Below, piece by piece: positions 25,184 to 37,356 of a stretch of 64,000 nucleotides of DNA. The notes below the pieces were generated by a model. That model searched no databases and had not been told where the DNA came from. It was given only the letters and a program-made list of their open reading frames with translations. The DNA lies in the NCBI GenBank assembly GCA_028622995.1, contig JAJQJQ010000040.1, positions 930,001 to 994,000 on the forward strand, given 5' to 3'. The DNA is from Panagrolaimus kolymaensis. Taxonomy: Eukaryota; Nematoda; Chromadorea; Rhabditida; Panagrolaimidae. Made by a program: the position numbers and the translations under genes. Positions within the stretch are counted from its first letter, which is position 1; every line of letters begins with the position of its first letter.

Positions 25184-25284
25184 TCATAAATGTCTTTCAT
25201 TATTATTATTATTGATACCCATAATGTACATATATGTGAAAAATCAACAAAGTAAACTAAATAATCCTAGATAAAAAAAAATTG

Positions 25285-25766
25285 TTACAATGGTTTTATT
25301 GGTTCGGTTGACACATTTTCTTTTTTATTCACAGCTTGGAATAATTCAGAGAGACTTTCAAATGAATCACTATTTCCTTTTGATATTCTTAATCTATCAC
25401 CAAAGACATTTTTCATTTTTGCACCAAATTGAGAAGGCGTATGAACATCCATCAGCGAAGAAATACCCAATACAAAAAGTCCAAATCCGGAAACAGTTAA
25501 AAGAGTTGCAATTCCAAGAGCTCGAGATGCAAAACCAACACCATTCAAAACCTTAGCACGAGTTAAATCGGAAGAATCAAGAGGTTTAGCTTGCTTCCAT
25601 GCAGCTCTAATACCCAAACCAAAGAAAGTTGCGGTCGTTGCTGTGCATACTGAAAGATTTATCATATATATATTTTTACCTTTTATCGTTAAAACTTGCC
25701 TAATTTGATAACTGTAATCCATCGAGACTTTTCTTTATTATGTTGTTGTATAGCAGCATCGTCCAT
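25285..25766 (-). CDS. TMEM242: TMEM242 family, mitochondrial inner-membrane protein
   Basis: Two exons, 25700-25766 and 25285-25649, give 143 residues, close to the 141 of the human protein. They need a GC-AG intron: the donor reads ATTAG|gcaagt, and using the nearby gt instead runs into a stop in this frame. Two transmembrane helices (CTATTATFFGLGIRAAW and LGIATLLTVSGFGLFVLGIS) are followed by the conserved end SQFGAKMKNVFGD. TMEM242 helps assemble the ATP synthase c-ring and complex I. The start at 25766 (MDDAAIQQHNKEKSRWITV) is preferred over an ATG in the other frame because it gives the family's N-terminal length. Confidence 0.8.
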
Positions 25767-26405
25767 TCATAAAATAAGGCACACAAAAAAGGAATCAACA
25801 AAAAAAATAAGAAAGAATTTGTAAAATTTAATTTTCCAAAGTTTAAAAAAATTTGTTGAAGGCAAAAATTCAAAAATGCGCGCTGCTAATACCGTAGAAC
25901 CATCAAATGTTCCTCCTATTTTTTGAACAGAGCCCTATTTTTGTTGACGTTCTCGACTTTCTTTCTTTTTTTTCTTGGTTTGTCCGTGTATTTTTTATTG
26001 GCCGCCAATGTTTCATTTTTTTTTGTTCAGTGGTCATTAGCTTTTTTTGTCGATAGGTTTTAGGTTGAACGGCGCAATTCATAATAGGTTTTATATTTTG
26101 TTTCTAAAAAATAAATATGTTTAAATATTTTTGTTGACAAAATTTATTTTAAAATTAAAATTTGTTATTGTTTTTCTTTTTTCCATTTCTCCTCCCACTT
26201 TTTTGAAATTCTCGTAATAACCTTCGCTCGTCTGTTTCTGTTACCCTCACCAACCGCTTTCTTATGCATTTTTTTTCCGGCTCGACTTCATATTTTTTTC
26301 ATAATTTTTTACTAACCATCGTAACGGGGACTTCATCCACATTTTCTAAACAAAATATTACATTTTAGGCTTCGTTCTTTGAGTTACATCTTTGTTAGCA
26401 TAATC
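25767..26405. promoter_or_regulatory. divergent intergenic region, TMEM242 / FKBP12
   Basis: About 640 bases, T-rich on the plus strand, between two divergent genes. A ttttag at about 26365-26370 lies some 35 bases before the FKBP ATG and may be an acceptor. Confidence 0.35.
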
Positions 26406-26878
26406 ATGCCTGTTGATATTGAAAAGATTAAGGAAGGAAATGGTTAGTTTTTTTTATAACAAATCTTTGTTCATTTTTTCTTTCTTTCAGGAACCACCTT
26501 TCCTCAAAAGGGCCAAACTGTTACTTGCCATTATGTTTTAACTCTTGAAAATGGAAAGAAAGTTGATTCCTCTCGTGATCGTGGAAAGCCATTTCAATTC
26601 AAAATTGGTAAAGGTGAAGTCATCAAAGGCTGGGATCAAGGAGTAGCTCTTGTTAGTTTGCTTTTTTTGCTAATCATTGCTTAACTAATTTTATTTTTTT
26701 CAGATGTCCGTTGGTGAGAGAAGCAAATTGACAATTAGTCCTGATCTTGGGTATGGATCATCTGGAGCTGGCGGTATGATTTATGCTTGACTGTTTTTAT
26801 AGTACATGTATTATTTCAGGAGCTATTCCACCAAACAGCACTTTAGTCTTTGATGTCGAGCTCATCAATGTTCAATAA
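26406..26878 (+). CDS. FKBP12-type peptidyl-prolyl isomerase
   Basis: Four small exons give about 108 residues, the FKBP12 length. Conserved signature: [77 protein letters not shown] and FDVELINV. The pocket-lining D (DSSRDR), F (FKIGKG), EVI, W (GWDQG) and the IPPN loop are all present, so it should be an active isomerase that binds FK506. It is a cytosolic protein with a single FK domain and no signal peptide. In place of the usual His in the 80s loop it has GAGGA. Confidence 0.95.
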
Positions 26879-27003
26879 ATCAACTCATCTTTGTGCCTTC
26901 TTGTGGCATAATTTATTCTATTTTTATTTTAAAGTCGTTCCTTATGATTTTTCTTGTTAATAAACTTTATTAAAATTAACAACAATTTATATAATACAAA
27001 TAA

Positions 27004-28408
27004 CTAGAGATGTTTCATTCGTTGTGCCTTGAATTTCGATAAGGGCTTTTTGTCATCAGAGTTTACCATGGCAGAAGTACTAGGTTCGTTGGTGTGAGGA
27101 TTTCGTTCGACAAACACTCCTTTGAATGCCTAAAACAAAAACAAAACAAAAAATGACGTGCATTTGATAAGAAAAAAATAGTAAACAAACATCAGTAGCA
27201 GGCAATATTTTTTTTTCTGGTTCTTCCTCATTCATGATTTTGACGGCCATTTCATCAACTGGTATTTTCTCATCTTTGTTTCGAAGAATTGATTTTGGAG
27301 TCTCAGAATCTTCTGCTGCAGCCTTTTCGGTTGGACCAACTTCTAATTCTGTGGAAAAGCGAACACCGCGCTTTTTTGATGTACTTGCTTTGTTGAGGGA
27401 TGATTTGTGAAGAGATGTTTCAATTTTTTTCTTTTCAATTTCAGGTAAAGAGTCGTCTGAATCAAGGTCATCCTCGCCATCTTCATCTTCGTCTTCATAA
27501 TCCTCTTCATCACTTGTTACCATCATATCATCAACACATTTAATAAAGCGATTAAATTCCTAAAAAAGAATACAGATAAAATATCAAAGTAAATTTAATC
27601 CTACATCTTGAGATAAACCTTTCGGAAGGTTTTCAGCTTCATTTTCTTTTTGAGCCGCTTCTTTCTTTATTTCTACGATATCTTCTTCTTCAAGTTGAGG
27701 TTCTTTTGACTCTAGTGTATCATTTTTCTCCACTTCTTCTTTTTCCAATTCATTAAGTCTAGACATCATTGCTTCAAATTCATTATCGCAAACTTCTTCT
27801 TTTGAATGTTTTTTGACCCGAATTTTTTCTTCATCATAAGGTTCTCGAATCTCGACGACATCTGATTTTTGCTGTTCAAACAAATTTTCAACAAAATCCA
27901 GTCTACTTTTAGCAAGCTCTTTTTGCTTTTCGAATCCTTCTTTGACGTCATTAATAGCTAAAAAAAATTTACATGAACTCAATCGCGAGAAAAAAAAAAA
28001 TCAAACCTTTAATTTTTCGTTCAATGAATTGTACAGTTTGTGCAGCGGATTTTTCAGCAAAATATTTGCATCCAAGATGAGTATAAAACTTATTAGTGTT
28101 ATCATAAGTTCCTCGAATAAATGCATAATCGTTTATTGGAAGCCAATCATCCCGTCGAAGAAGTTTTGGAAAATCAGCTACTTTATTTCTTAATCGTTTA
28201 TGCTTTTCAAGATTGGTTTCTTGTTCACGGATCAATTCATCACATTTTCGAAGTTCCTTGAAATTGTTGGAAGCGTTAAAAAATGGAAATGATCCTTTCT
28301 AAAAACAGTAAAACTTACAACATTAGCATATTTTCTAAGAGTTTCAAGCCTTTCATTGAGATCTGGATCTATTTGATTTGGTTTATATAAAACGCCTTCT
28401 TTCGACAT
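27004..28408 (-). CDS. URI1: unconventional prefoldin URI1 (RPB5 interactor)
   Basis: Start at 28408 (MSKEGVLYKPNQIDPDLNER), stop 27004-27006. The N-terminal prefoldin domain is a coiled coil with the URI signature PKLLRRDDWLPINDYAFIRG and HLGCKYFAEKSAAQTVQFIE. After it come a coiled, acidic central part and an Asp/Glu run (SDEEDYEDEDEDGEDDLD), then the conserved AFKGVFVERN near the C-terminus. URI joins an R2TP-associated prefoldin-like complex that assembles RNA polymerase II, and scaffolds PP1; KKRGVRFS fits an RVxF docking motif. It lies only 161 bases behind the FOXRED1 stop, with gttttttag immediately before its ATG, so it may be the downstream gene of an operon. Confidence 0.9.
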
Positions 28409-28569
28409 CCTAAAAAACATGTATTATGATAAAAACAAAATAAACAATAAAAAGATGATAGATAAAAATGGAAAAGCCATTAAGTGATGAAACGAAAAAG
28501 CATAAAAAAGTTATTTATTAAAAACCTAATACGCGATAAAAAAACAATTTCCTAACAAAAATCAATCAA

Positions 28570-30406
28570 TCAAACGGCACATTTTAAAGGTTCTTTAATC
28601 TTTTGTCTATACATAATTCTTCTCATATCATATTTTCTAATGTTTGTAGTAACATAAGCTCCATCAAAAATCCTTTCTGCATAAAGTTTCCCAGCAGTGA
28701 TGGACATTTGAGGACCATAATTACCAAAACCAGCCATCGTATAAAAATTATTATATTTTAAATGTTCTCCCATGATTGGAATATCATCAAATACATTAAC
28801 GTCATTTAACATAGCCCAAGCGTTTACAACTTTAGCATCTTTAAAAGATGGTACACGTTTAACAAGAAATGGCCAAACATCATTATAAAATTCATTATAA
28901 TCTATGCTCATATCATTATGATCTGTTTTTGCATCATCTGCCTACAAAAAAAAAATATTGAGTTTATTGCATTATTTTAAAAGTACTAATTTCTTACTCG
29001 GGTTGGAATTTTTCCACAAACAAAATTATTACCAGCATCTTGAGGTCGACAAAAGATTCCATTGGGATCGGTAAAAGCGGGAATATCAAAACTAGGAACG
29101 TCAGGTGCATGAATGACATAATTAACTCTTTTTCTAGGTTCAATGGGAATAGGAACAGCTAAAAGTCCTTCACCCGCTCCACATCCAGCCATTCGAGCAA
29201 TCTCCCCAGCCCATGGACCAGCTGCATTAACAATAAAATGAGTTTCAATTGGTCGAGCTGAAGCTCCAACCATTTGAGGGCGAACCTAAAAAAATATTTA
29301 CAATATGGGAAGAATAAAAAATAATGCAAAAGCCATACTAAAACGAATTTAATTCTGCGATGATCAATCGCCCGTTCATCTGCGTCTTTTCCTCTATGGT
29401 AATAATGAGCTTCAGGATAAGCGGAATTACTTTCAAATTTAAATCCTTCAACTGTTCCTTTAACATATTGAACTCCAAGTGAAATATTCTTTTCACGAAT
29501 TGCTGAAAGTAGCTGCCAGCAATCAATAAGCCCTTCATTTTCTAAACCATAAGTCCCAACAACGACATCATCAAAATTCATGAAGGGAAATTTTGATTGG
29601 AGCTCTGATTTTGTATAATATGCTACTTTAGCCCCACGTTCGCTAAAAATAAAATTTTGATATTGGAAAATGAATGGAAGCGTTACATTTGAGTTTTCCA
29701 ATTTTCTCTCATTGTTTCAGCTTCTTGATCATTTCTTGCAAGATACATAAATCCAACAGGGAGAAGATTAATATCTGGTGGATCATTGTCTACAAAATTA
29801 CTATAGCTTTTAAGAATATAATTAAAGGAAGAGAAATAAATATACCTAAAATCTGGAGATGTTCTCCTGCATGTCGAAGGAATTCTGCAGAAAATAAAGA
29901 CATATCAACAAATTCAGGGATGGAAAATTGTTGAGTTATAGGGCCACTGGAAAGCATGGTCCTGCTAGTGTGCAACTAAAAAAAATTATGTAAGTCAAAA
30001 ACTTATAAAAGTATGTCCATACTCTATCAGGGCTTTCAATTACGGTAACTTTAAAATCTTCATCGCGGAATCGTTCTTTTATCCAATAAGCAGTTGATGA
30101 TCCAGAAAGACCTCCGCCAATAATACACACTTCTGTACGAAATGGTAATAACTCATAATCAAAAACGTCGCGTTTCATATGAGCAACAGGATTATATCTT
30201 TTAAAGGCATCATTTCTTGCATTATCGTAGCGCCGTTTCCATCGTCTAAAGTCATATGTTAAGCCATGCCATGATCTCGCAAAAATATCATCCCCAGGGG
30301 CATAATAACGCTCATTTTCATATTTATCCCAGCAACGAATTGCTGAAGTATGAATGGATCTAATATTTGACGAAGCTTTTCGAGAAATATGAGAAATGGA
30401 ATTCAT
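28570..30406 (-). CDS. FOXRED1: FAD oxidoreductase FOXRED1 (complex I assembly)
   Basis: Start 30406 with a good mitochondrial presequence (NSISHISRKASSNIRSIHTS). The dinucleotide fold EVCIIGGGLSGSSTAYWI gives the FAD GxGxxG. Downstream blocks match FOXRED1: QQFSIPEFVDMSLFSAEFLR, TYGLENEGLIDCWQLLSA, HFIVNAAGPWAGEIARMAG, FDIPAFTDPNGIFCRPQ and the C-terminal MAGFGNYGPQMSITAGKLYA. FOXRED1 is a mitochondrial matrix protein needed for complex I assembly. Five or six short introns are removed. The catalytic fold appears complete and nothing looks truncated. It lies upstream of URI1 on the same strand. Confidence 0.93.
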
Positions 30407-30883
30407 TTGAAGCTTGCTAACAAACTAACTATAAAACTATAATGATGATGAATGAAACAAAGCAAAGCAAAAAAGTGATTGAATTGAATTGGTGAAAAAA
30501 GCAATTTGAAAACTTCTGTGATTTTTTTTAGCGAATAGCTTACCTTTTGCCAAAAATTTTTGCTTTGAAGCAAACTTTTTGAAGATTGAAAAATGTTTTA
30601 AAAAATGCCTTTCGTTGAAATAAAAATAGAATATTATTTGTTTTTCTCTTTGCTCCATATATTTTATTAACAGAATAATAAGCCTGATAAAACAAATATC
30701 TTAAGGTTTAGTGTCCATTCCGTAGTTATTTGTCTCGTTTTTCAATTATTCACCATTCGTTGAAGTTTATTTATTTCGTTAAAAATTAACCGCCTTTTTC
30801 CCAAAATTTTCCAAAATATTTAATCGTGAACCATTTACCCATTGTTTAATTTACTTTTTCATTAATTTAGTTTGGTATTTTAG
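30407..30883. promoter_or_regulatory. divergent intergenic region, FOXRED1 / NUP93
   Basis: 477 bases between divergent genes. A ggtattttag directly abuts the NUP93 ATG, which suits a trans-splice acceptor. Confidence 0.4.
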
Positions 30884-33471
30884 ATGTCGGCTGATTTCAG
30901 TGAACTCCTCAACTCTTCTAAATATGCTGCTAATCGAACACTGGATTCCAGTGCTCTGGTAAGTATTTTCTTGTTATTTTCTTTCCTTGTAATTTTTTCT
31001 TCTTCAGAAATCATTGGAAATCAATAAACTTTCACAATTCCAAGATATTTTCAAATCAAGTGAAGATATTTGGAATAGAAAACAACTCAAAAGAAATGAT
31101 GGTCCTCAAAAATTTGGTGGAATTTCTGGGATTTTTAACGCTTCTTCAAAATCTTCAGCGGCTCCAACTCCTCCTTCAGCAAGAGATTACGACACCAGTA
31201 CCATTCCTGCTAATTATAATGTTAACTCTGCTCATGCAATCGAAGGTTATGTTAATGATACTATCGAAAGAACTCGATTTGAAGCTGAAAGAGTGTTTTT
31301 GAATCAACATATTTTTGAAGCAAATCAAGTTTTCACTCGTCGGTCTGAACCTTTTGTTGTTAAGGGAAAAGAAAATCTGACTACACCTGTTCAGCCATCT
31401 CATTTGCGACCATTAGATTCGTTTGTTGAAAATATCTTTGCTAAAAAGCTTGAAGAAGCCTTTTGTAATGGTGGAATGGAAAGAGTTTTATCATCACTTA
31501 AAGAAGCTGTTCGAGATGTCAATGATCCTGCAATTCAATCAATTTGGGATAAAATTTTTGCTGTTTGTAACAAGTCATTGTTAGAAGGTGATACCGGAAT
31601 CGATCAATTAAGAGCTTCAAAGTTATGGATGCAACATGTTGTTGAAAATGCAACGGAATATCTTCAAAATGAGTTAGTTTTTATAATTGTTTATTTACAT
31701 TTATACATACATAATTTAGGTATAAGCTATATATGGAAGGAATTATCGAAAGCAATTTGCAACAAGCACAACGTGGAGGAGTTCCTGGAACAATGACACT
31801 TATTGAAGCATTCTTAAATGTAGCAAAAATTAATCATGGTAAACCTCAAGTTCGTTATTTTTTTAATTCCATATTTTATTTTAAATTCTTTTAGAATGTT
31901 CTCTACGGTAGACATCCAGTTTGGTGTGTCCTTTTTCAAGCTATCAGACTTGGCGATTATACCACTGCTTTTAAAATTGCTGATGCACTTTCAAATGTTC
32001 CATCTTGTTCAGTTTTAATTAGCTCTATTAATAATCTTGCCAAAGATATGATGCTAGATCATTCAACACGAATCAAACTTTACGCTGAATGGAATCATGA
32101 AGAACGAACTTGCACTGATGTTTTCAAAAGAGCTGTTTATGGAATTTTCCTTGATTTTGATTGTACAGATGTTAACGATAACGTTGAAAATTGGCTTTGG
32201 GCAAAACTTACTAGTGTTAAATTTGATACTCAACATGCTCTTGATCGTTTTCAAAATTTGCAACGCTTAATTACTATCGAATATGGTAGGTTTATTTATT
32301 ATTATTTATCTTTAATTTTTATTGTATTTTAGGCGAGGAATACTTTCTTGATCAAGCTAATGGTGGAAGTAGTTTAATTTATTTTTCTGCTCTTCTTCTT
32401 TCTGGTCAAATTGAACGTGCGATTGAAATACTTCATCGAAGCGACATGCCTGTTTTTGCAACACATTTGGCTATTTTAAGCTACACTCTCAAACTTCTTG
32501 TTCTCACTGATAAAGTTAGTGATCCATTGTTCACTTCAGATCCAACTGATCCTACTCTCTGTAAATTCAACTTTGCTCGAATTGTTATTCTCTATGTTAA
32601 AAGATTTGAAATGATCAATATTTCATATGCCATCAATTATTGCTTTTTCCTCAATAAGCTTTATCTTGATTCCCAAAACACTGAAGATAGTAGCAGTCTT
32701 TTTGAAGCTTGTGTAAGCCGTCTTGTTTATGTTTCTAATCAACCTGATGCCATCTTGGGCAAACTCACATCAGATGGAAATAGAATTCCTGGATTACTCG
32801 ATCGATTTAAAAATATTAATGTCATTGACGTCATTGCTCGTGTTGCACTTGATACAAGTCTCAATGGGGATAATCTTACTGCTTGTAGCATTTATTGTTT
32901 AGCTGGAGTGAGTTTTACACTTTTTCTAATTAATCATTTTATTATTTTTTAGAGAATTAATGAAGCTATCAAACTTATGAACCGCCAGTTGAGCGTATGC
33001 ATTATTTCAATGTCACCTCAATCCGAATTTTCTGTTCGTCTTGCTGAAAAGTTACTCAAACGCTATAGTTCAACCCGTGATTCAACAATTGAGAAATATA
33101 ACTTATCCACTCTCACCACTCTTATTCGATGCTATGATATCTTCCGTTTTTTCAAAGGCGAACGTTTTGAAGATGCTTTAAATGAAGCCGTCCAAGCAGA
33201 TGTTGTTCCTTTAGATCCTGATGTTGTTTCAATAGATGTTGAACGCTTCAAACTTGTTCCAGAAGAAATTCGTAATTTGCTTCCTGATCTTTGTCTTACC
33301 TTAATGCAATCCGCCGTCAAATTGTTTCAAACTGCTCTTCCAAGAAGCCCAACTCAAATCAAAATGCAAAAATATACTGAAGCTATTTTGCTTTACGTTG
33401 CTCGAATTCCTTTCAGATTTCCAACTACCATCAATTCAAAACTTCTTCAACTTCAAGCTCAAGTTAAATGA
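30884..33471 (+). CDS. NUP93: nucleoporin NUP93
   Basis: Start 30884 (MSADFSELLNSSKYAANRTL), stop at 33471, with six or seven short introns. The N-terminal helix and linker are followed by the long alpha-solenoid typical of NUP93: SAHAIEGYVNDTIERTR, HPVWCVLFQAIRLGDYTTAF, TRIKLYAEWNHEERT and EQIERAIEILHRSDM-type blocks, then AVYGIFLDFDC and the C-terminal EAILLYVARIPFRFPTTI. NUP93 is the linker of the inner ring of the nuclear pore. No FG repeats are seen, as expected. At about 800 residues it is near family length. A start at 30884 is required by the acceptor that abuts it. Confidence 0.95.
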
Positions 33472-33849
33472 ATTAACATTATGTTTTTATGCTTTGAATA
33501 TTTTGTTTGTGTTACTTTGAAAAATTCATGTTTGTTGTATCTTTTCTTTTCTTGTAATTTGAAATAAACTTGATGTTTTTTTTGTGTCAAATTTTTTTAA
33601 CAGAGTCCTTGGATACTGCAAGAATAAAAAATCATTTGTTTGAAAAGAATTTAGGAAATGTTTCTTCACCATTAAAAACAAACAATAAAACCTGTTGAAA
33701 CATATATTTTCTTAAACGATAATATTTATTTTTGAGCAAAACTTTTGCTTGCTTGCTTTCTTTCGATAATCATTGATTGTATTGATAAGAGTAAAAAAAA
33801 CCTCAAAAACGCATAATATTTTTAGTGTTTATGTAATCAAAACGTTGAA
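33472..33849. other. intergenic, NUP93 to EGF-like gene
   Basis: 378 AT-rich bases between two plus-strand genes. It has a polyadenylation-like aataaa about 90 bases past the NUP93 stop and an ttttag near 33820 upstream of the next ATG. Nothing else is seen. Confidence 0.35.
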
Positions 33850-34813
33850 ATGAGTTTTCTTGCCTTTATTCTTTATATTTTAAGTTTTAGCGTTATTGAA
33901 AGCGCAATATGGAATATTCCTAAAGAGTATTCATCTTATCCCAAAAATTCGAGTATGTTTTGTTTTAAATATCAAAAGAATACTTTGGTTTTCAGCTTGG
34001 TGCTTTTCGCGCGGTGGAAAATGGAATAATGAGTTAAAACAATGTGTATGTTATAAAAATTATTACGGTAATTCTTGTGAACATGTACGAAATTGTCGAT
34101 TTGGTTCTCCAATAAATCATGAATGCATATGCAATTATGGATGGAGAGGAGATTCATGCGCTGAAATTGATTGCAAATTTGGAGTTTCTATTAAAAATAA
34201 CACTGAATGCGTATGTGATAATGGTGTTGGGGGCATTTATTGCGATGCTTGTATTGAAAGATATCGGTAAATTTTGTAGCAACTTTTTTTTTAATATCTC
34301 GCTTTGATTATAAATGTTTTTAGGAGTCCACCCAATTGTTTTGAAAGAGCCCCTCAACTAATAAATAAACAATCAATTCCACAATGTTCATCCAATTTAA
34401 TTAATTATTATTTAAATATTTTCCTTTTTGTTTTAATTGCCATTTATTTTACCATTAATAGAATTTATAAAAGGCGTAAGTGATTGCTTCCTATTGTTTT
34501 TTTTTTTTTTTCAAAAACACATTATTTATTATTTTTAGGAGAGCAACAACTCCTTCGAACTTTCAATACTGGTCCCATTTTAACACCTGAGATGGAAGCT
34601 CTTTTACTTGCAAAAAATCAAATTCATCCTAATTTAGTTCCGTGTCCTCGATATGATGAAGCCCTACATCATCCAAAACCAACAGAAACCTATCAATCTG
34701 CTGAACAAATGAGGATGATTACAATAAACGAAGAAGAGTCGCAAATGCCAATAACACAAGAAGAACTTCCAGAGAAAGAAATTTCTGTTAGAATTTATTC
34801 ACTTCATGTTTGA
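33850..34813 (+). CDS. EGF-like single-pass membrane protein
   Basis: Four exons start at ATG 33850. The signal peptide is MSFLAFILYILSFSVIESA. Three EGF-like modules follow: CVCYKNYYGNSCEH, CICNYGWRGDSCAE and CVCDNGVGGIYCDAC, then a transmembrane segment LNIFLFVLIAIYFTINRI and a cytoplasmic tail of about 90 residues. The tail has LTPEMEALLLAK and a PRYDEALHHP motif. The small size and a single pass fit a type I cell-surface protein. The family is unknown to me, and it could be a receptor or ligand. Its start is 378 bases behind NUP93. Confidence 0.75.
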
Positions 34814-34859
34814 TTTATTGTTTGCTCTTCACATGCAAAAAAATACACTAAAATTTAAT

Positions 34860-37129
34860 TTAATCAATCCATTGTGCAATAAATATGTTTAAATCAGTTG
34901 AAGTTTTTGCAGCTCGTGAACTTCCCCAAATCAAAAACCGCCCATCGCGACTCATCATGGGGAACGCTTCAAAGCCATTAGAGTTAGTTACCTTAAAATG
35001 TCAGCTTAATCTATGCCATATAAAATTGCGATAAAAAAACCTGTTCGAGTCCTGTTCCATCATCATTTATAACGTAAAGGTTAAAAACTCCAAAAGTTTG
35101 TTGACCCATGTTACTTGAAAAAATAATTCTGCGATTATCATTAAGATAAAAAGGTGCCCAATTAGAATTTCCAAGTTTGTTGATTTGACGCATACCTGTA
35201 ATTTATTTTTTTTAATATTCGATTAAAAATAAAATTATATGTAATACCTGAACCATCAACATTTATGGTGTATAATTCCATAGCTAAGGGCTCAACTAAG
35301 TTGTAACTAAAAATTATTAAGCGTTAATTTAAGCTTTTTTTAAACATTAAACTGCAAGAGACTATATATGTACCTCAAAAGTTGTTTGTATTTGGAAATT
35401 TCAGCTGGTGTTTGAGGTCGAGAAGCGCGAAATCCAATTTTTTGGCCATCAGGGGAGAAAAATGGACCTCCATCATATCCTAATTCATGGGTTAGCTGCT
35501 TGAATTCTTTTGTTTTAAAGTTATATAACCATAATTCAGGATCTCCACTTCGAACCGATGTGAAAACCATTAATTTTCCATCTGGAGAGATAGCTCCTTC
35601 TGCATCATAACCATCTGTGGTTGTGATTCTTTCAAGGAAATTACCATATTCATCCACAAGGAAAATATCATAGGATGGATGGAGATCCCATATGTATGAT
35701 GTATTGCCTAAAGTTTGTTAAATTTATTTAAAGCAAATATAATAAAATCGTTACAAAGTTGTTTTAAAATGGGATCAGTTTGAGCTTGAGGTGATTGGCA
35801 TTTCTTTTCAGCACATGTTCCAATTTTGGGGTCATTAATTTTGAGAGGATTTGCTGCAAGAAAAGTTGAAGCAAAGATGGCTTTTTTATCATTTGGGAAA
35901 AGATATGAGCAAGTGCAAGAACCTAGACCAGTACTCAACCGCTGTGGAGTAATGTCTTCCGAATCGGGGTTGTAATTGAGTCGATAAATTTGATCGCAAT
36001 GACTACCATAATCTCCACCAGCGGCTTGATAAATAATTGAATTGCTTTGGAATCTAAAATTATTATCGTTGTTTATTGTCTATTACCGCTGAACATCAAT
36101 TTTCTCTTTTAAAAAAGTCCTTACGCAAAATATCCTTCAGCATTTTGTCCAGTAAAAGTCAGCTGTCGAATATTTTGTAAATGTTTTTCTTCTCCATCAA
36201 AAATGAGAATGTTTGAAATGTTTGAGCTTATCATTCCAGCATAGCGGCTGCTTTTAGCTTTTGGTTTACGATGAACAACAACACTTTTAATTGGTTTCTT
36301 TTTTCGTAATTGATTATTTGTTACCCCAGCATTATCAACCCAATTTGCGGTAAAAACATCGGTAAATTCTTCATCCAATCTTACAAAAGTAATCATATTT
36401 CCATCTTTATTGAAAAAGGCATGAGCTCCTTGTACTCGATTTCCAGCAAGTAAAACCCATTTCATTACTTCCGTTTGATGATTGTATGTTGCCAAAAAAC
36501 AACTTTCCATATCTTCACCCGAACTGCAATGAGTTAAAATGATTCGAGATCCATCTTGGGTGACATCACTGAGGGCATAATATTCTTTGGGGGCTTTAAA
36601 GATGGAACGAATTCCAGTTCCATTTGAAAATACTGAAATTAATTCAGTTCCACCGCCAGACATCGTTTGAGTGAAGAATAGTCGATCGTGGTTTGGTGAA
36701 AATACAGCCGAAGTAACCCCTTCAGTAGTTGGAATGGAAGTTCGATTACCAGAAAAAATTTCAACAATTTGTAATCCATTTTCAAAAACAGCTAGATATT
36801 TTGCGTTTTTTGAAACTGCGACAATTAAAGTGGGCAAAACGGTTGCATACAAACGTTTAAAATTTCCAAGAAAGTTGGTTACTACGATATCAAAATGCTT
36901 CCGTTTTAGTTTTCCTTCCATAGTTGCATTGAAAGCTTCCGTGAGATTAGAATATTGGAAAGCATCAGTGGCATATACGAAATCTCCATCGGGGCGATAA
37001 TCCAATGGAATGGCATTACCAATCCCTGTGGAAATCCGATGTGGACGAGCAAATGGAATTTCAGTTGAAACGGTATAAACTTGTTTCAAATCTCCCAATG
37101 TTCCAAAGGCAATACGTTTTCCATCGGAA
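34860..37129 (-). CDS. TolB/DPP-like beta-propeller protein, 5' end unresolved
   Basis: Minus-strand exons from about 37129 to the stop at 34860-34862 encode repeated WD40-like (PD40) blades: GVTSAVFSPNHDRLFFTQ, AEGAISPDGKLMVFTS, GYDGGPFFSPDGQKIGFRAS, NSNWAPFYLNDNRRIIFSS and FEAFPMMSRDGRFLIWGS. The family occurs in periplasmic TolB and as secreted or lysosomal proteins in animals. The first clear exon begins inside a blade (SDGKRIAFGTLGD), so coding sequence is missing upstream. A candidate first exon at 37259-37317 (MKATKKSLSILTLQ) would join in phase, but its donor is weak. No hydrolase domain follows, so it is a propeller without an enzyme. The role is unknown. Confidence 0.8.
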
Positions 37130-37356
37130 CTAAAAATAAAATTTTATATTTCTGTAGTTTTTCATTTTTAATAGCTAATAACAAAAAAAAAACTTTTAAT
37201 AAAAAATTAGTAATGTAAAACCATTTAAAAAAATATTCCTCCGCGTGTTTTGGCAAACCGTTGATTTAATGTTAGTTGCAAAGTTAAAATTGACAAGCTT
37301 TTTTTAGTAGCTTTCATTGAATTGTATCATCATCTGTTCTCAAATCTCAATATTCA

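Noticed and set aside
25196..25215. TTATTATTATTATTATTATTG microsatellite
   Set aside because: Simple short triplet run in a 3' region, ordinary for such a genome.
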